Source: Rhodoflexus caldus
GTDB lineage: Bacteria > Bacteroidota > Bacteroidia > Cytophagales > Thermoflexibacteraceae
Assembly (NCBI RefSeq): GCF_021206925.1
Contig: NZ_JAJPRF010000004.1
Location: forward strand, 62,001 to 126,000
DNA: 64,000 nt
Reading direction: 5' to 3'
Shown: positions 1 to 8,550 of the stretch, one piece after another
How the letters are laid out: every line of letters begins with the position of its first letter
Position numbering within the stretch: position 1 is the stretch's first letter
Position numbers and translations under genes: made by a program
Notes under the pieces: model-generated
What the model was told of the DNA's origin: nothing
The model's database searches: none
Seen by the model: the letters and a program-made list of their open reading frames with translations, nothing else

Positions 1-410
1 CTCCGGTTTTTCTGCTGGCGCTGCTTATTTACGTATCGGCTGTGGGCTACGGATTTGTAAGCCCGCAGCCGATGCTGCAAAATGACGACAGCGAACTGGC
101 ACTCCTGATGCGTGCCATGTATAACGATTCGGAAACCATCCGAAAGGCAATCCTCGAAAAGCGACTTCCCGAAGATTTTCGCGAAAAGTTCAAAGCAATT
201 CACACGGCAACACCTACCGATGCCGATGTGCGCGATGAGAACTTTGCCCCATTCAGCAACGGCTTTTTATTGGCTTTGGAACGCATTTATCAGAACGATG
301 GCGACCAAGTACAAAATTTTAATACCGTTGTGCTTTCATGTATTGCCTGTCATCAAAAATATTGTCCGGGGCCAATTAACAAAATCAAGAAACTTTATAT
401 TGTAAACTAA
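1..410 (+). CDS. Partial c-type heme protein (C-terminal part)
   Basis: The reading frame is open from base 3 and ends with TAA at 408-410, so about 135 C-terminal residues are visible and the start lies outside the window. The first dozen visible residues are hydrophobic, as in the end of a signal peptide or membrane anchor. A CIACH heme-attachment motif sits about 20 residues from the C-terminus; the rest is rich in charged helical residues. A c-type heme site that close to the end recalls cytochrome c'-like proteins, but family assignment is an inference. Attachment of heme c implies a periplasmic location. It may be expressed with the DUF4249 lipoprotein 34 bases downstream. Confidence 0.7.
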   Translation, partial: PVFLLALLIYVSAVGYGFVSPQPMLQNDDSELALLMRAMYNDSETIRKAILEKRLPEDFREKFKAIHTATPTDADVRDENFAPFSNGFLLALERIYQNDGDQVQNFNTVVLSCIACHQKYCPGPINKIKKLYIVN

Positions 411-444
411 ACACTATCGGCAAGTTTATCGTTTACTGATTGTG

Positions 445-1374
445 ATGATTAAACTTAGACTCATGCCGAAAGTACCTTTGCGGAATAATGTATTCCGCAT
501 TTTCTCTTTTTTGCTGTCAGTGGCTTTCCTGTCAGCATGTGAGGATGTTGTCAGCGTTAATTTGGCAGCCTCACGTCCGCAGTTGGTAATTGACGCTTTT
601 ATAGCCAATACAAACGCCCCGCAAATTATTCGTCTGACAAGTACGGCACCTTATTTTAACACTGCCACGCCGCCTGTGCAAGGTGCAGAAGTTGTTGTTG
701 AAAATCTGACGCAAAACCGTCGTTTCGTTTTTACCGACACCCGACAAAATGGGGAATACCGCTGGCAACCGACTGGAAATGAACGGTTAGGCAATATTGG
801 AGATAACTTCCGCCTGACGGTGAACTATCAGGGCAATATTTACACGGCAAACTCGCCCCTGAATAGGACTACAACCGTAGATTCCATTGCATACGAATTT
901 CGTGAGCGCCCCAATATAGGCGATGCAAAAGAGGGGTATTATGCACAATTTTATGGCTCCGATTTGCCAGGGCAAGATGATTTTTATTGGATTCGCGCCT
1001 ACAAAAACGGCAAATTGATTACCAAATCAACCCTGATTAATTATGCGTTCAATGCGGTCAGGGGAGGTTCGGGGGCAGGTGCAGATGGTTTTGTGTTTAT
1101 TCCGCCCATTCGCAACCGCATTACCGACTCGCAAGACCCTTATCAGGTGGGCGATGAGGTGCGCGTAGAAATATGGTCTATCAATCGCCCTACCTATTTA
1201 TTTTTGGAGCAAGCCGAAAATCAGATTAACAACAGCGGTTTGTTTGCTCGCCCGCTGGAAAATACCCGAACCAATATCATAAGCCCTGCTAATGCTTCTT
1301 TGCCTGCTTTGGGTTGGTTTTGTGTTTCGGAAATGAGCGTTTTTACACAAAAAATTGAACCGAAAAAGCGTTAA
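445..1374 (+). CDS. DUF4249 family outer-membrane lipoprotein
   Basis: About 309 residues. The N-terminus is a signal peptide ending in a lipobox LSAC (cysteine near residue 32), so the protein should be a lipoprotein. The following segment (CEDVVSVNL, then LVIDAFIAN) and the later blocks matching paired beta-strands (PVQGAEVVVENL, then GEYRW) are typical of DUF4249, a Bacteroidota family often found beside TonB-dependent receptors. No receptor is visible here. A GTG at 442 and an ATG at 463 are alternative starts; the ATG at 445 keeps a good charged n-region. Function is unknown. The C-terminal GWFCVSE block looks like the normal family end, so the gene seems intact. Confidence 0.8.
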   Translation: MIKLRLMPKVPLRNNVFRIFSFLLSVAFLSACEDVVSVNLAASRPQLVIDAFIANTNAPQIIRLTSTAPYFNTATPPVQGAEVVVENLTQNRRFVFTDTRQNGEYRWQPTGNERLGNIGDNFRLTVNYQGNIYTANSPLNRTTTVDSIAYEFRERPNIGDAKEGYYAQFYGSDLPGQDDFYWIRAYKNGKLITKSTLINYAFNAVRGGSGAGADGFVFIPPIRNRITDSQDPYQVGDEVRVEIWSINRPTYLFLEQAENQINNSGLFARPLENTRTNIISPANASLPALGWFCVSEMSVFTQKIEPKKR

Positions 1375-1379
1375 TTTTG
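1372..1379 (+). promoter_or_regulatory. Possible -7 element (TAATTTTG) of the THI5-like gene
   Basis: Matches the Bacteroidota -7 consensus TAnnTTTG, overlapping the stop codon of the DUF4249 gene and 41 bases before the next start codon. No good TTTG -33 element lies at the expected distance, so support is weak. Confidence 0.3.
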
Positions 1380-1420
1380 TAAAAAAACAATAAACATTAA
1401 CCCTATACGAAGTTATTACC

Positions 1421-2329
1421 ATGCTCTCTGTCAAAATAGCGCTTGATTGGACACCCAATGTCAATCATATAGGTTTCTTTGTTGCACAGGAACTGGGCTT
1501 CTACAAAGAGCATGAGGTACGTGTAACAATTATTCACCCCGGAACGGATAACTATTCGCTTACGCCTGCAAAAAAGTTGGAACTTGGCGAAGTGGATTTT
1601 GCCATAGCACCTTCCGAAACAGTAATTAGCCTTAATACAAAGGCGCAGCCTTTTGCAGCAAGTGCGGTAGCTGCACTGTTGCAAGAAGATTTAAGCGCTA
1701 TTGTAACGCTTGCTTCTTCCGGTATTAGCCGCCCACAGATGCTGGACGGAAAGGTATATGCTTCTTACAAAGCCCGCTATGAAGACGATATTGTCCGCCA
1801 GATGATTGTCAATGATGGTGGAAAGGGAGCAATTCAAATCAGTTATCCTGAAAAACTCAGCATTTGGGACACTTTATTGGCAGGCAAGGCAGATGCCACA
1901 TGGATTTTCACCAACTGGGAAGGCCTTGAAGCCGAACAGAACGGCATAGTGCTAAACACCTTTTGCTTGTCGGATTACGATATTCCTTACAGCTACTCAC
2001 CTGTTGTACTGTCTGCAACAGATAAAATTGATACTCATTACAAACAATATCGTCATTTTTTGCAAGCTACCAAGCAGGGCTTTTTGTATGCCCAACAACA
2101 CATGGAAGAAGCCGCCCGCATATTAGAACCACATATGAGCGAACGCGACCGAGCCCAAATAAATGTGATGAACAGCCTGCAAAAGACAGCACCCTTTTTT
2201 GGCAATACCGAAACGTGGGGTATTATGCAACCCGACCGTGTGTTGAAGTTTCTCCATTGGCTGCGAGATAAAAATTTGGAACCTAACGCCTACTACCTGC
2301 AAGACAGATTCTCTAACGAACTCCTGTAA
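1421..2329 (+). CDS. NMT1/THI5-like substrate-binding protein without a signal peptide
   Basis: 302 residues. The opening (IALDWTPNVNHIGFFVAQE, then LGFY) is the hallmark of the NMT1/THI5 family, which includes the periplasmic pyrimidine-binding protein ThiY and the eukaryotic suicide enzyme THI5 that makes the thiamine pyrimidine. A two-lobe periplasmic-binding fold is expected. The protein begins at MLSVKIALDW with no signal peptide or lipobox, and no in-frame upstream start adds one, so it should stay in the cytoplasm. No ABC permease or ATPase gene is adjacent. The iron-binding CCCFC-type motif of fungal THI5 is not visible. It may therefore be a cytosolic pyrimidine-precursor protein or enzyme; the substrate is unknown. 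Confidence 0.8.
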   Translation: MLSVKIALDWTPNVNHIGFFVAQELGFYKEHEVRVTIIHPGTDNYSLTPAKKLELGEVDFAIAPSETVISLNTKAQPFAASAVAALLQEDLSAIVTLASSGISRPQMLDGKVYASYKARYEDDIVRQMIVNDGGKGAIQISYPEKLSIWDTLLAGKADATWIFTNWEGLEAEQNGIVLNTFCLSDYDIPYSYSPVVLSATDKIDTHYKQYRHFLQATKQGFLYAQQHMEEAARILEPHMSERDRAQINVMNSLQKTAPFFGNTETWGIMQPDRVLKFLHWLRDKNLEPNAYYLQDRFSNELL

Positions 2330-2382
2330 TTTTTCGCTACACCGGTAAAAAAGTTTTATCTTAGCCTCAAATGTGATGAGCT

Positions 2383-2634
2383 ATGATAAACTCTTTGTCG
2401 TTTGTATTGCTGGAAACCACTAAGCAGTTTTACGAAGTAGGGATTCCCGGTACAATTATCTTTTCTGCCATAGGCATTGTTATGTCGGTAATTGCCTTTA
2501 AGATTATAGATTGGTTGCTGCCCGGCAAAATGACGCATCAGATAGCAGATGAGAAAAACGTGGCGGTAGGCATTGTGGCAGGTGCCATGATTTTGGGCAT
2601 TTGTATCATCATTGCCGCAGCCATTGCAAGCTAA
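2383..2634 (+). CDS. DUF350 small membrane protein
   Basis: 83 residues with two hydrophobic segments (about residues 21-48 and 58-82), matching a single DUF350 (YjfL-type) unit. DUF350 genes are often next to spermidine-synthase-like genes, and that is the case here, 140 bases upstream. The start ATG follows directly after CT and no strong ribosome-binding site is visible. Function is unknown; a role in membrane stress or polyamine-linked physiology is only suggested by the neighbour. Confidence 0.85.
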   Translation: MINSLSFVLLETTKQFYEVGIPGTIIFSAIGIVMSVIAFKIIDWLLPGKMTHQIADEKNVAVGIVAGAMILGICIIIAAAIAS

Positions 2635-2698
2635 CCGTTTGAGCAATTTAAAACGCATGACATAAACACGCGGCTTGCTACGGATAACACAGGTTTTC

Positions 2699-2716
2699 GC
2701 GGATTCTTCAATCCGC
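2699..2716 (+). other. Hairpin between the DUF350 and aminopropyltransferase genes
   Basis: A perfect 7-bp inverted repeat, GCGGATT / AATCCGC, with a 4-base loop. No T-run follows, so it is not a standard terminator. It lies in a 140-base gap and could be an mRNA processing or stability element. Confidence 0.35.
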
Positions 2717-2774
2717 AATAGCAAATCCGAACTCCGAAATGCTGTTTTATTTTGCTTGTTTACTTTAATTGTAC

Positions 2775-4340
2775 ATGGAAGAAGACAAAGGCACAAAGCC
2801 TGATTTGCGTTTTGAACTGCCTGTTTTGCTGGGTTCTGTATTCCTGATTGCTACTTGTGCGATTTTTTACGAATTGCTGATTAGCACCGTTTCCTCCTAT
2901 TTTCTGGGGGGTAGTGTGTTGCAATTTTCCCTCACCATTGGCCTGTTCATGTTTTTCATGGGTGCAGGCTCATACATATCTAAATTTTTTGACAAAAATC
3001 TGTTGGATTTATTTGTCGATGTGGAGATTATACTTGGGTTGCTTGGCGGTGTTTCAACGGCATTGCTCTATGCCGCCTACACAATGACCGAGTTGTATTA
3101 TTTAGTTGCCTTTTTGCTGATTGCCGTTCTTGGAACGCTTGTTGGCTTAGAAATTCCGTTGGTTACTCGCATCATCAAAGAATACAGCACGCTGAAAGAC
3201 ACCATCGCACAGGTGCTTTCTTTTGATTACGTGGGCGCTTTGGTAGCATCCGTTATTTTTCCGTTGATTTTGTTGCCCTATTTGGGCATTATGCGGACGG
3301 CCTTTTTGGTAGGCATTCTCAACTTAGGGGTAGCCTTGTTTAACAGCCGAGTGTTTAAAACACAATTGCTCAAAGGTAAAATTCAGCAGCAAATCAGCCT
3401 TGCCTTGATAGTTGCGCTGGCGGTCGGCTTCTTTTATTCTTTTCAAATCACCACCTTCTTTGAGCAGTTTGTCTATCAGGATGAAATTATACTAACCAAG
3501 CAATCCCCTTACCAGCGCTTAGTTGTTACGCGATGGAAGCAGGATTACAGACTGTACATAGATGGTGCGCTGCAATTCTCTACAAGCGATGAATACCGCT
3601 ACCACGAGCCGCTTGTGCATATCCCGATGCTGGCAACGGCTAACCGCGAACGGGTTTTGCTGCTTGGTGCAGGCGACGGGCTGGCTTTGAAACAAATTTT
3701 AACTTATGGCGATGTCAGGCATGTGGATTTGGTTGATTTAGACCCTGAAATGACCAAGTTGGCAGCCGAGAATCGGATTTTTCGCGAAATGAACGGCGGC
3801 TCGATGACTGACCCGCGTGTTAAAATACATAATCGGGATGCTTTTAAGTTTATTGAGCAATCAACCGATACTTACGGGGTTATTATTGTAGATTTACCTG
3901 ACCCGAAAGATACGGGCTTGGGCAAGTTGTACAGCCGCGAGTTTTATTTGTTATTGCAGAAGCATTTAGACCATGCCGGTGTGATGGTAACGCAGGCAAC
4001 ATCCCCTTATTTTGCCAATGATGCGTTTTGGTGCATTCAGGAAACGCTCCAAAGTGTCTTCCCTCATGCAATTCCTTATCATTCGTATGTTCCCTCGTTT
4101 GGTTTATGGGGGTTTGTATTGGCCGGTGCCGCCCTGCCCGACCCTGTGCAACTGATAAATCGTCTGCAAAACAAGCTACCGCAACTCCAACCCCGACCGC
4201 GCTTTCTGCAAGCCGAAACACTGCCGGGGCTGTTCGTTTTTGATGCCGATATTCAGGCTGACACGGTAATAACCGTCAATAAATTAGACAATCAGGTGCT
4301 GATTCGTTATTATGAAAAAGCATTGAAAGAGTGGAATTAA
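2775..4340 (+). CDS. speE: Membrane-anchored polyamine aminopropyltransferase (spermidine synthase-like)
   Basis: 521 residues. The first ~225 residues form about seven transmembrane segments, followed by a cytosolic Rossmann-type domain with the spermidine synthase signature: LLLGAGDGLALKQ (cofactor loop), an acidic VDLVDLDPEM stretch and IIVDLPDP. The family transfers an aminopropyl group from decarboxylated S-adenosylmethionine to a polyamine. In the usual enzyme the acidic loop is DLPDP or DSTDP; here it is present. Long membrane-fused forms are common in bacteria and their true acceptor is often unproven. The TTG at 2769 was rejected in favour of the ATG at 2775. It shares a likely transcript with the DUF350 gene. 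Confidence 0.85.
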   Translation: MEEDKGTKPDLRFELPVLLGSVFLIATCAIFYELLISTVSSYFLGGSVLQFSLTIGLFMFFMGAGSYISKFFDKNLLDLFVDVEIILGLLGGVSTALLYAAYTMTELYYLVAFLLIAVLGTLVGLEIPLVTRIIKEYSTLKDTIAQVLSFDYVGALVASVIFPLILLPYLGIMRTAFLVGILNLGVALFNSRVFKTQLLKGKIQQQISLALIVALAVGFFYSFQITTFFEQFVYQDEIILTKQSPYQRLVVTRWKQDYRLYIDGALQFSTSDEYRYHEPLVHIPMLATANRERVLLLGAGDGLALKQILTYGDVRHVDLVDLDPEMTKLAAENRIFREMNGGSMTDPRVKIHNRDAFKFIEQSTDTYGVIIVDLPDPKDTGLGKLYSREFYLLLQKHLDHAGVMVTQATSPYFANDAFWCIQETLQSVFPHAIPYHSYVPSFGLWGFVLAGAALPDPVQLINRLQNKLPQLQPRPRFLQAETLPGLFVFDADIQADTVITVNKLDNQVLIRYYEKALKEWN

Positions 4341-4357
4341 CCCAAAAAAGTACTCTT

Positions 4358-5251
4358 ATGCCTACCATCCGCGAGCTATTGTTTTATCCTTTTGAAGCAT
4401 CCTATATTCCACTGCCGGATATCGGCGATATTGCATACGTAGATATGGGCAGCAGCAGGCAAACACTCGTATTCCTGCACGGCCTTGGCAGTAATTTGAA
4501 GGCATGGCAATACAATTTGCCCGCATTTGTTAAAGATTACCGTTGTATTGCCATTGATTTACCCGGGTTCGGTAAATCGGCAAAAGGCAAGTTCCCCTGC
4601 ACAATGACTTTCTTTGCCGACACCGTTTGCCGATTGTTGGAAATGCTTGATATTCAGCGCTATGTAATTGTCGGCCACTCTATGGGCGGGCAAATTGCCA
4701 TGCACATTGCCCGACGACAGCCGCGGCAGTGCGAGGCAATGGCTTTGTTTGCTCCTGCCGGCTTTGAAACATTTACAAAAGAGGCTTCAGAACTGATAAA
4801 GAAATGGTTTAGCCCTCAGGAGGTTTTGGCAGCTTCTCCACAGACGGTGCGGGCGAATATGGAGCGCAATTTTTCCGCTGTCAGCCCGCAGGCGCAGGAA
4901 CTGATAGACGACCGATTGCTGATTATGCAAGGCGCTGACTATGAAGATTTTACTTATTGTGTGAGTGCTTCGGCAAGTGGGATGCTGGACGAGCCTGTTT
5001 TTGAGTGGCTGCCGGATTTGATGCAGCCGACCTTGGTTTTTTACGGCGAAGATGACCAATATATTCCCAACCGCTATCTGAACCCTGTTACGACTGAGGA
5101 AATTGCCTACACAGGCGTGTCCCGATTACCTCATGCCACACTGCACATGTTGCCTGCCTGCGGACATTTCCCTTCATTGGAGGCCGCCGACCTTTGCAAC
5201 GAATTGCTGCGCGAGTGGATGATGGAAATTACCAATTTTCCGGCTTTCTGA
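4358..5251 (+). CDS. Alpha/beta-fold hydrolase
   Basis: 297 residues. Shows the alpha/beta hydrolase plan: an oxyanion-hole motif VFLHGLGSN, the DLPGFGKS strand turn, a nucleophile elbow GHSMGG with the catalytic serine, a late aspartate in YGEDDQ and a catalytic histidine in CGHFPSLE. The substrate cannot be read from the sequence; relatives include esterases and C-C hydrolases. The start ATG at 4358 is 17 bases after the stop of the aminopropyltransferase gene, so co-transcription is likely; a GTG at 4331 would overlap that gene and is less likely. The 3' end overlaps the convergent AlbA_2 gene by 23 bases. Confidence 0.85.
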   Translation: MPTIRELLFYPFEASYIPLPDIGDIAYVDMGSSRQTLVFLHGLGSNLKAWQYNLPAFVKDYRCIAIDLPGFGKSAKGKFPCTMTFFADTVCRLLEMLDIQRYVIVGHSMGGQIAMHIARRQPRQCEAMALFAPAGFETFTKEASELIKKWFSPQEVLAASPQTVRANMERNFSAVSPQAQELIDDRLLIMQGADYEDFTYCVSASASGMLDEPVFEWLPDLMQPTLVFYGEDDQYIPNRYLNPVTTEEIAYTGVSRLPHATLHMLPACGHFPSLEAADLCNELLREWMMEITNFPAF

Positions 5252-5882
5252 TAAAATAATCTCCCGATTCGTTAGGTACGATTTCCAGCACTTGTGCAAG
5301 CGTGAGCCTTACCAACAGTGCAGAGGCTTCGTCGGCACTCATAGCGCCTATTTGGGCAAGTGTTGCCACGTTGATTTTCTCATGTTGCCCAAGATACTGC
5401 ATCAGTAAGCGCTCGCGCTCGCCGTATGTAAAGCCTACTTGTTGCGGCGAGTCTGCCATTTTGAGTATCTGACGCATTTCGCGGCTTGCCTGCACGCTTC
5501 GGTCTGCTACCCGGACGTAGGCTCGCCCTCTGCGATTGCGGAAATTATAAATAACAAATACCGGTTTTTGCTTGTTGGGCTTGATATGAAAAACCAGAAC
5601 CGTGCGATTAGGTGCTACGACCACTTGTTTGAGCTCATATTCAACAGGCGGGTTGCAATATTTGGCAATGGCATTTTTAAGCACATACGCATCTTCATCG
5701 GGATATTTCAGCCCGGGGATAGAGCCGTCATCATCTACGCCAATCAGCAAAAAGCCGCCTGCCGTGTTGGCAAAAGCAGCAACTTCACGCATAATCTTAT
5801 CGGGATGTGCTGCCTTTCGCTTAAACTCCAGCGTGATACCTTCTCCCTGAGCAACTAATTTTTTTAATTCGCGCAGTTCCAT
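5229..5882 (-). CDS. AlbA_2 (Schlafen-type) domain regulator
   Basis: 217 residues. The N-terminal half matches the AlbA_2 domain: GITLEFKRKAAHP, AAFANTAGGFLLIGVDDDG and a later YVRVADRS strand. Bacterial AlbA_2 proteins are usually thought to be DNA-binding or nucleotide-binding transcription regulators. The C-terminal part (from about residue 150) looks like a small winged-helix-like helical domain. The gene is convergent with, and overlaps by 23 bases, the alpha/beta hydrolase gene. About 200 bases without a recognisable gene separate it from hpt. The regulated target is not evident. Confidence 0.8.
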   Translation of the reverse strand: MELRELKKLVAQGEGITLEFKRKAAHPDKIMREVAAFANTAGGFLLIGVDDDGSIPGLKYPDEDAYVLKNAIAKYCNPPVEYELKQVVVAPNRTVLVFHIKPNKQKPVFVIYNFRNRRGRAYVRVADRSVQASREMRQILKMADSPQQVGFTYGERERLLMQYLGQHEKINVATLAQIGAMSADEASALLVRLTLAQVLEIVPNESGDYFIRKPENW

Positions 5883-6089
5883 TGGCTAACCCGAATATGC
5901 TGTCCGATTTGTGAGGCAGGTAGTCTAAGGGGATTAAAAATTTGCTGCATGTAAGCGTGGTACAGGACTTCGGTTGTTCCCTTTGTTGAAGGAAGGCCGA
6001 ACATTTGTACAGCGGCAAAGCTGCAAGTGTAACTCCGCACTGCTATTTACTAAGCAACAGGCATCGGATGAAAAAATCGGCAGGATGGG

Positions 6090-6656
6090 CTATTCTGTAC
6101 CCCAATCGCCGTTTTCATCCGATTGTTCCGGCTCGTCCAGAATCAATATTTCGCAAAGATTACGTCCATAACCGTCGTAGTCTAAGCCATAGCCTACCAC
6201 AAACTTCGGCTCAATTTCAAAACCTGTGTACTTAATGGAAACGGGGCGTTGCAACGCTTTGGGCTTGGTAAGCAGCGCTACCACCTCTACCGAAGCAGGG
6301 TGGTAGCGTCTGATTTCGGCAAGCACTTCGGTCATTGTAATGCCTGTATCTACGATGTCTTCAATTACTACAACATGACGCTCGCGCAAATCTTCTTCAA
6401 TGCCAATAATTTGGTCTACAACGCCTGTGCTGTGCATGTTGTGATAAGACGTAAACTTGATAAAAGATATTTCCGAAGGAATGTCTATTTCACGCATCAG
6501 GTCGGCGGCAAACATAAAAGCACCGTTCAGAACAGCAATAAACAGCGGATTTTTTCCCGCATAGTCTTCGCTCAACTGCCTTCCCAGTTCTTCTATGCGT
6601 TGTTTAAGCGCACTTTCAGAAATGTAGCGTTTAAATTTTTTATCTTTTACGAGCAC
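6090..6656 (-). CDS. hpt: Hypoxanthine phosphoribosyltransferase
   Basis: 188 residues. Purine salvage enzyme that converts hypoxanthine or guanine plus PRPP to IMP or GMP in the cytosol. The PRPP-binding loop VVVIEDIVDTGITM is clear, preceded by the IAVLNGAFMFAADL segment that binds pyrophosphate, and followed by the purine-binding FVVGYGLDYDGYGRNL stretch near the C-terminus. The best start is a GTG at 6656; no ATG is available upstream without crossing a stop. The start is 12 bases after the stop of the MetS-like gene, so it probably belongs to the same transcript as the NSS transporter. Confidence 0.95.
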   Translation of the reverse strand: MLVKDKKFKRYISESALKQRIEELGRQLSEDYAGKNPLFIAVLNGAFMFAADLMREIDIPSEISFIKFTSYHNMHSTGVVDQIIGIEEDLRERHVVVIEDIVDTGITMTEVLAEIRRYHPASVEVVALLTKPKALQRPVSIKYTGFEIEPKFVVGYGLDYDGYGRNLCEILILDEPEQSDENGDWGTE

Positions 6657-6668
6657 AGCAATAGTGGT

Positions 6669-6773
6669 TTAAAGTTTGGGCGGTGTTTTCAGCACACGCC
6701 AAAAGAAATATCCTGTTGTACAAGTAACAAGTATTTGCACTGTTACCATAATAATTAAGGCTGTGGTGGACAT
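6669..6773 (-). CDS. metS: MetS-like small subunit of the NSS amino-acid transporter (34 residues)
   Basis: A 34-codon reading frame (MSTTALIIMVTVQIL, one transmembrane helix, then a Tyr-Phe-Phe-Trp-Arg border and a short cytosolic tail with Lys and Pro) begins 13 bases after the stop of the NSS transporter gene and ends 12 bases before hpt. Known bacterial NSS transporters of the MetP type need a small single-helix partner, MetS, that starts MSTTAIxMM and is encoded directly downstream; the N-terminus and position fit that family. The gene is too short for usual gene-finding cut-offs. Its role, supporting methionine or alanine import, is inferred from the family. Confidence 0.75.
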   Translation of the reverse strand: MSTTALIIMVTVQILVTCTTGYFFWRVLKTPPKL

Positions 6774-6786
6774 AGGCAAACGGAAT

Positions 6787-8391
6787 TTAGATAGATGATT
6801 TTTTTTGCATACGCTTGCGATAAGCTACTGCTACCAGCAGGGCAATGCCCAAATAGGTTGCCAACAGCAAAATTCGGGAGCCATTGACAAACAAGATAGT
6901 GTCCTGCAAAAATTCTACTTTGGTCAGGTCTTGGGCTGCCTGCGCCGCTGCTATTTGCTCATAAATCGCCTGATTGGTAATTTGATTCCACACATTGGGC
7001 AAACTGCTGAAAAATACGGCTCCCAGCAAAAGCGGAGTGATGTACTTGATGATGTACTTATAAACATACGGAATTTTGATATCAGCACCGCTGTTGATTT
7101 CCTCCCAGCCCTTGTCCATGCCAAATACCCATGCAAACAGGATGATTTCGGCAAATGCAAATACAACCAAAGAGAAAGTTCCTGCCCAAAAATCGTATTC
7201 ATCAAAAACGCCGTATTCAAAGAAAAACACCGTAGGCGCACCCAAAAGCAGAATCATAAAGCCGAACATCCACGCCGCACGCTCGCGATTCCAGTTGAAC
7301 TCATCCTGTAAGAATCCGACAAAAGGCGTCCCCATAGCCAGCGAGGAGGTGATACCGGCAAAAAACAACAGACCAAACCAGAATGTACCGCTCAAAGCAG
7401 CCAAAACAGCACCCCATTGCTCAAACAAATACGGCAGTGTGCGGAAACCCAAGCCCAGACCGCCGTTTTTGGTCATTTCAATCACATTATCAATGCCCAA
7501 ATAACCTACGGCAATTGGGATAAGGATAGAACTGCCAAGTACTACTTCCACAAACTCATTCATCCAACCGGCACTCATGGCGTTGAGGGCTACATCATCC
7601 TTAGATTTCAGATAGGACGCATAGCACTGAATAGACCCCATGCCTACCGAAAGGGTGAAGAAAATTTGTCCTGCCGCTGCCAGCCATACTTTGGGGCTCC
7701 AAATACTTGAAAAATCAGGCGTCCAGAGGAAGCTCAAACCGGCAGTACCGCTGTTGATGGCACCATTTTCTCCTGCTTTAATGCTGATAGCCTGAATCAC
7801 CAGAAATATACCGAACATGATAAGCAACGGCATTGCTACTTTGGCGACTTTTTCTACCCCGCCTTGCAACCCGCGCGAGAGGAAATAGGTATTTAATGCC
7901 AAGCAAAGCAACCAGAAAATAACTGCCTCATAAGGAATACCGGTAGTGCTTGATGTTACATCTACGTATTGGCCAAAAAAGGAAGCGACTTGTGAACTTT
8001 CCATACCGTGGAAAGTACCTGTCAGCGAGTGCCAGATGTATGCCAGCGTCCATGATTCGAGGTAGCAGTAATAAGCCGCTACTGCCAAGTTGGTAAAGAT
8101 GCCAAATACGCCTATGTATTTCCAGAAAGGTCTTTTATCCATCGAGTCTACGATAAAAGGCGTACTGTGATGCCCGAATTTTCCGCCGAAACGCCCCATA
8201 CTCCACTCTACCAGCAGCAACGGAATGCCCATCAGCAGGAAGCAGACCAAGTAAGGGATGATAAATGCACCACCACCATTTTGAATAGCTTGTACGGGAA
8301 AACGCAGAAAATTGCCTAATCCGACCGCATTACCGGCCATTGCCAATACGAGGCCTACGCGAGAACCCCATGATTCTTTATTAGTACTCAT
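6787..8391 (-). CDS. Sodium-dependent amino-acid transporter, NSS/SNF family
   Basis: 534 residues with 11-12 hydrophobic segments. The first helix carries the family signature GLVLAMAGNAVGLGNFLRFP with the unwound NAVGLGN sodium and substrate site; a GGGAF motif follows. Proteins of this family import amino acids with sodium. Directly downstream is a MetS-like partner gene, which points to the MetP/MhsT-like branch importing methionine, alanine or other hydrophobic amino acids. About 155 bases without a gene separate its start from the divergent small-protein gene. Substrate is inferred, not shown. Confidence 0.92.
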   Translation of the reverse strand: MSTNKESWGSRVGLVLAMAGNAVGLGNFLRFPVQAIQNGGGAFIIPYLVCFLLMGIPLLLVEWSMGRFGGKFGHHSTPFIVDSMDKRPFWKYIGVFGIFTNLAVAAYYCYLESWTLAYIWHSLTGTFHGMESSQVASFFGQYVDVTSSTTGIPYEAVIFWLLCLALNTYFLSRGLQGGVEKVAKVAMPLLIMFGIFLVIQAISIKAGENGAINSGTAGLSFLWTPDFSSIWSPKVWLAAAGQIFFTLSVGMGSIQCYASYLKSKDDVALNAMSAGWMNEFVEVVLGSSILIPIAVGYLGIDNVIEMTKNGGLGLGFRTLPYLFEQWGAVLAALSGTFWFGLLFFAGITSSLAMGTPFVGFLQDEFNWNRERAAWMFGFMILLLGAPTVFFFEYGVFDEYDFWAGTFSLVVFAFAEIILFAWVFGMDKGWEEINSGADIKIPYVYKYIIKYITPLLLGAVFFSSLPNVWNQITNQAIYEQIAAAQAAQDLTKVEFLQDTILFVNGSRILLLATYLGIALLVAVAYRKRMQKKSSI

Positions 8392-8550
8392 CAGAACGGG
8401 TGTACTTGAGTGTTTACTGTTGTTTTTTCATTTGACAGACAGGCACTTAGCTGCAACTGCCTTTGCTTAATGATTTGTTAAAATCGCTTATCGGGTTGTA
8501 ATAATACGACGAAATCACTTACTTTTACAACACTCTAAACATTTTCGCAC

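Noticed and set aside
2769-2774. TTG start for the aminopropyltransferase gene
   Set aside because: An ATG lies six bases later and is the better start.
5821-6018. 65-residue frame between the AlbA_2 gene and hpt
   Set aside because: Overlaps the AlbA_2 start in another frame and has no family match; left as non-coding.
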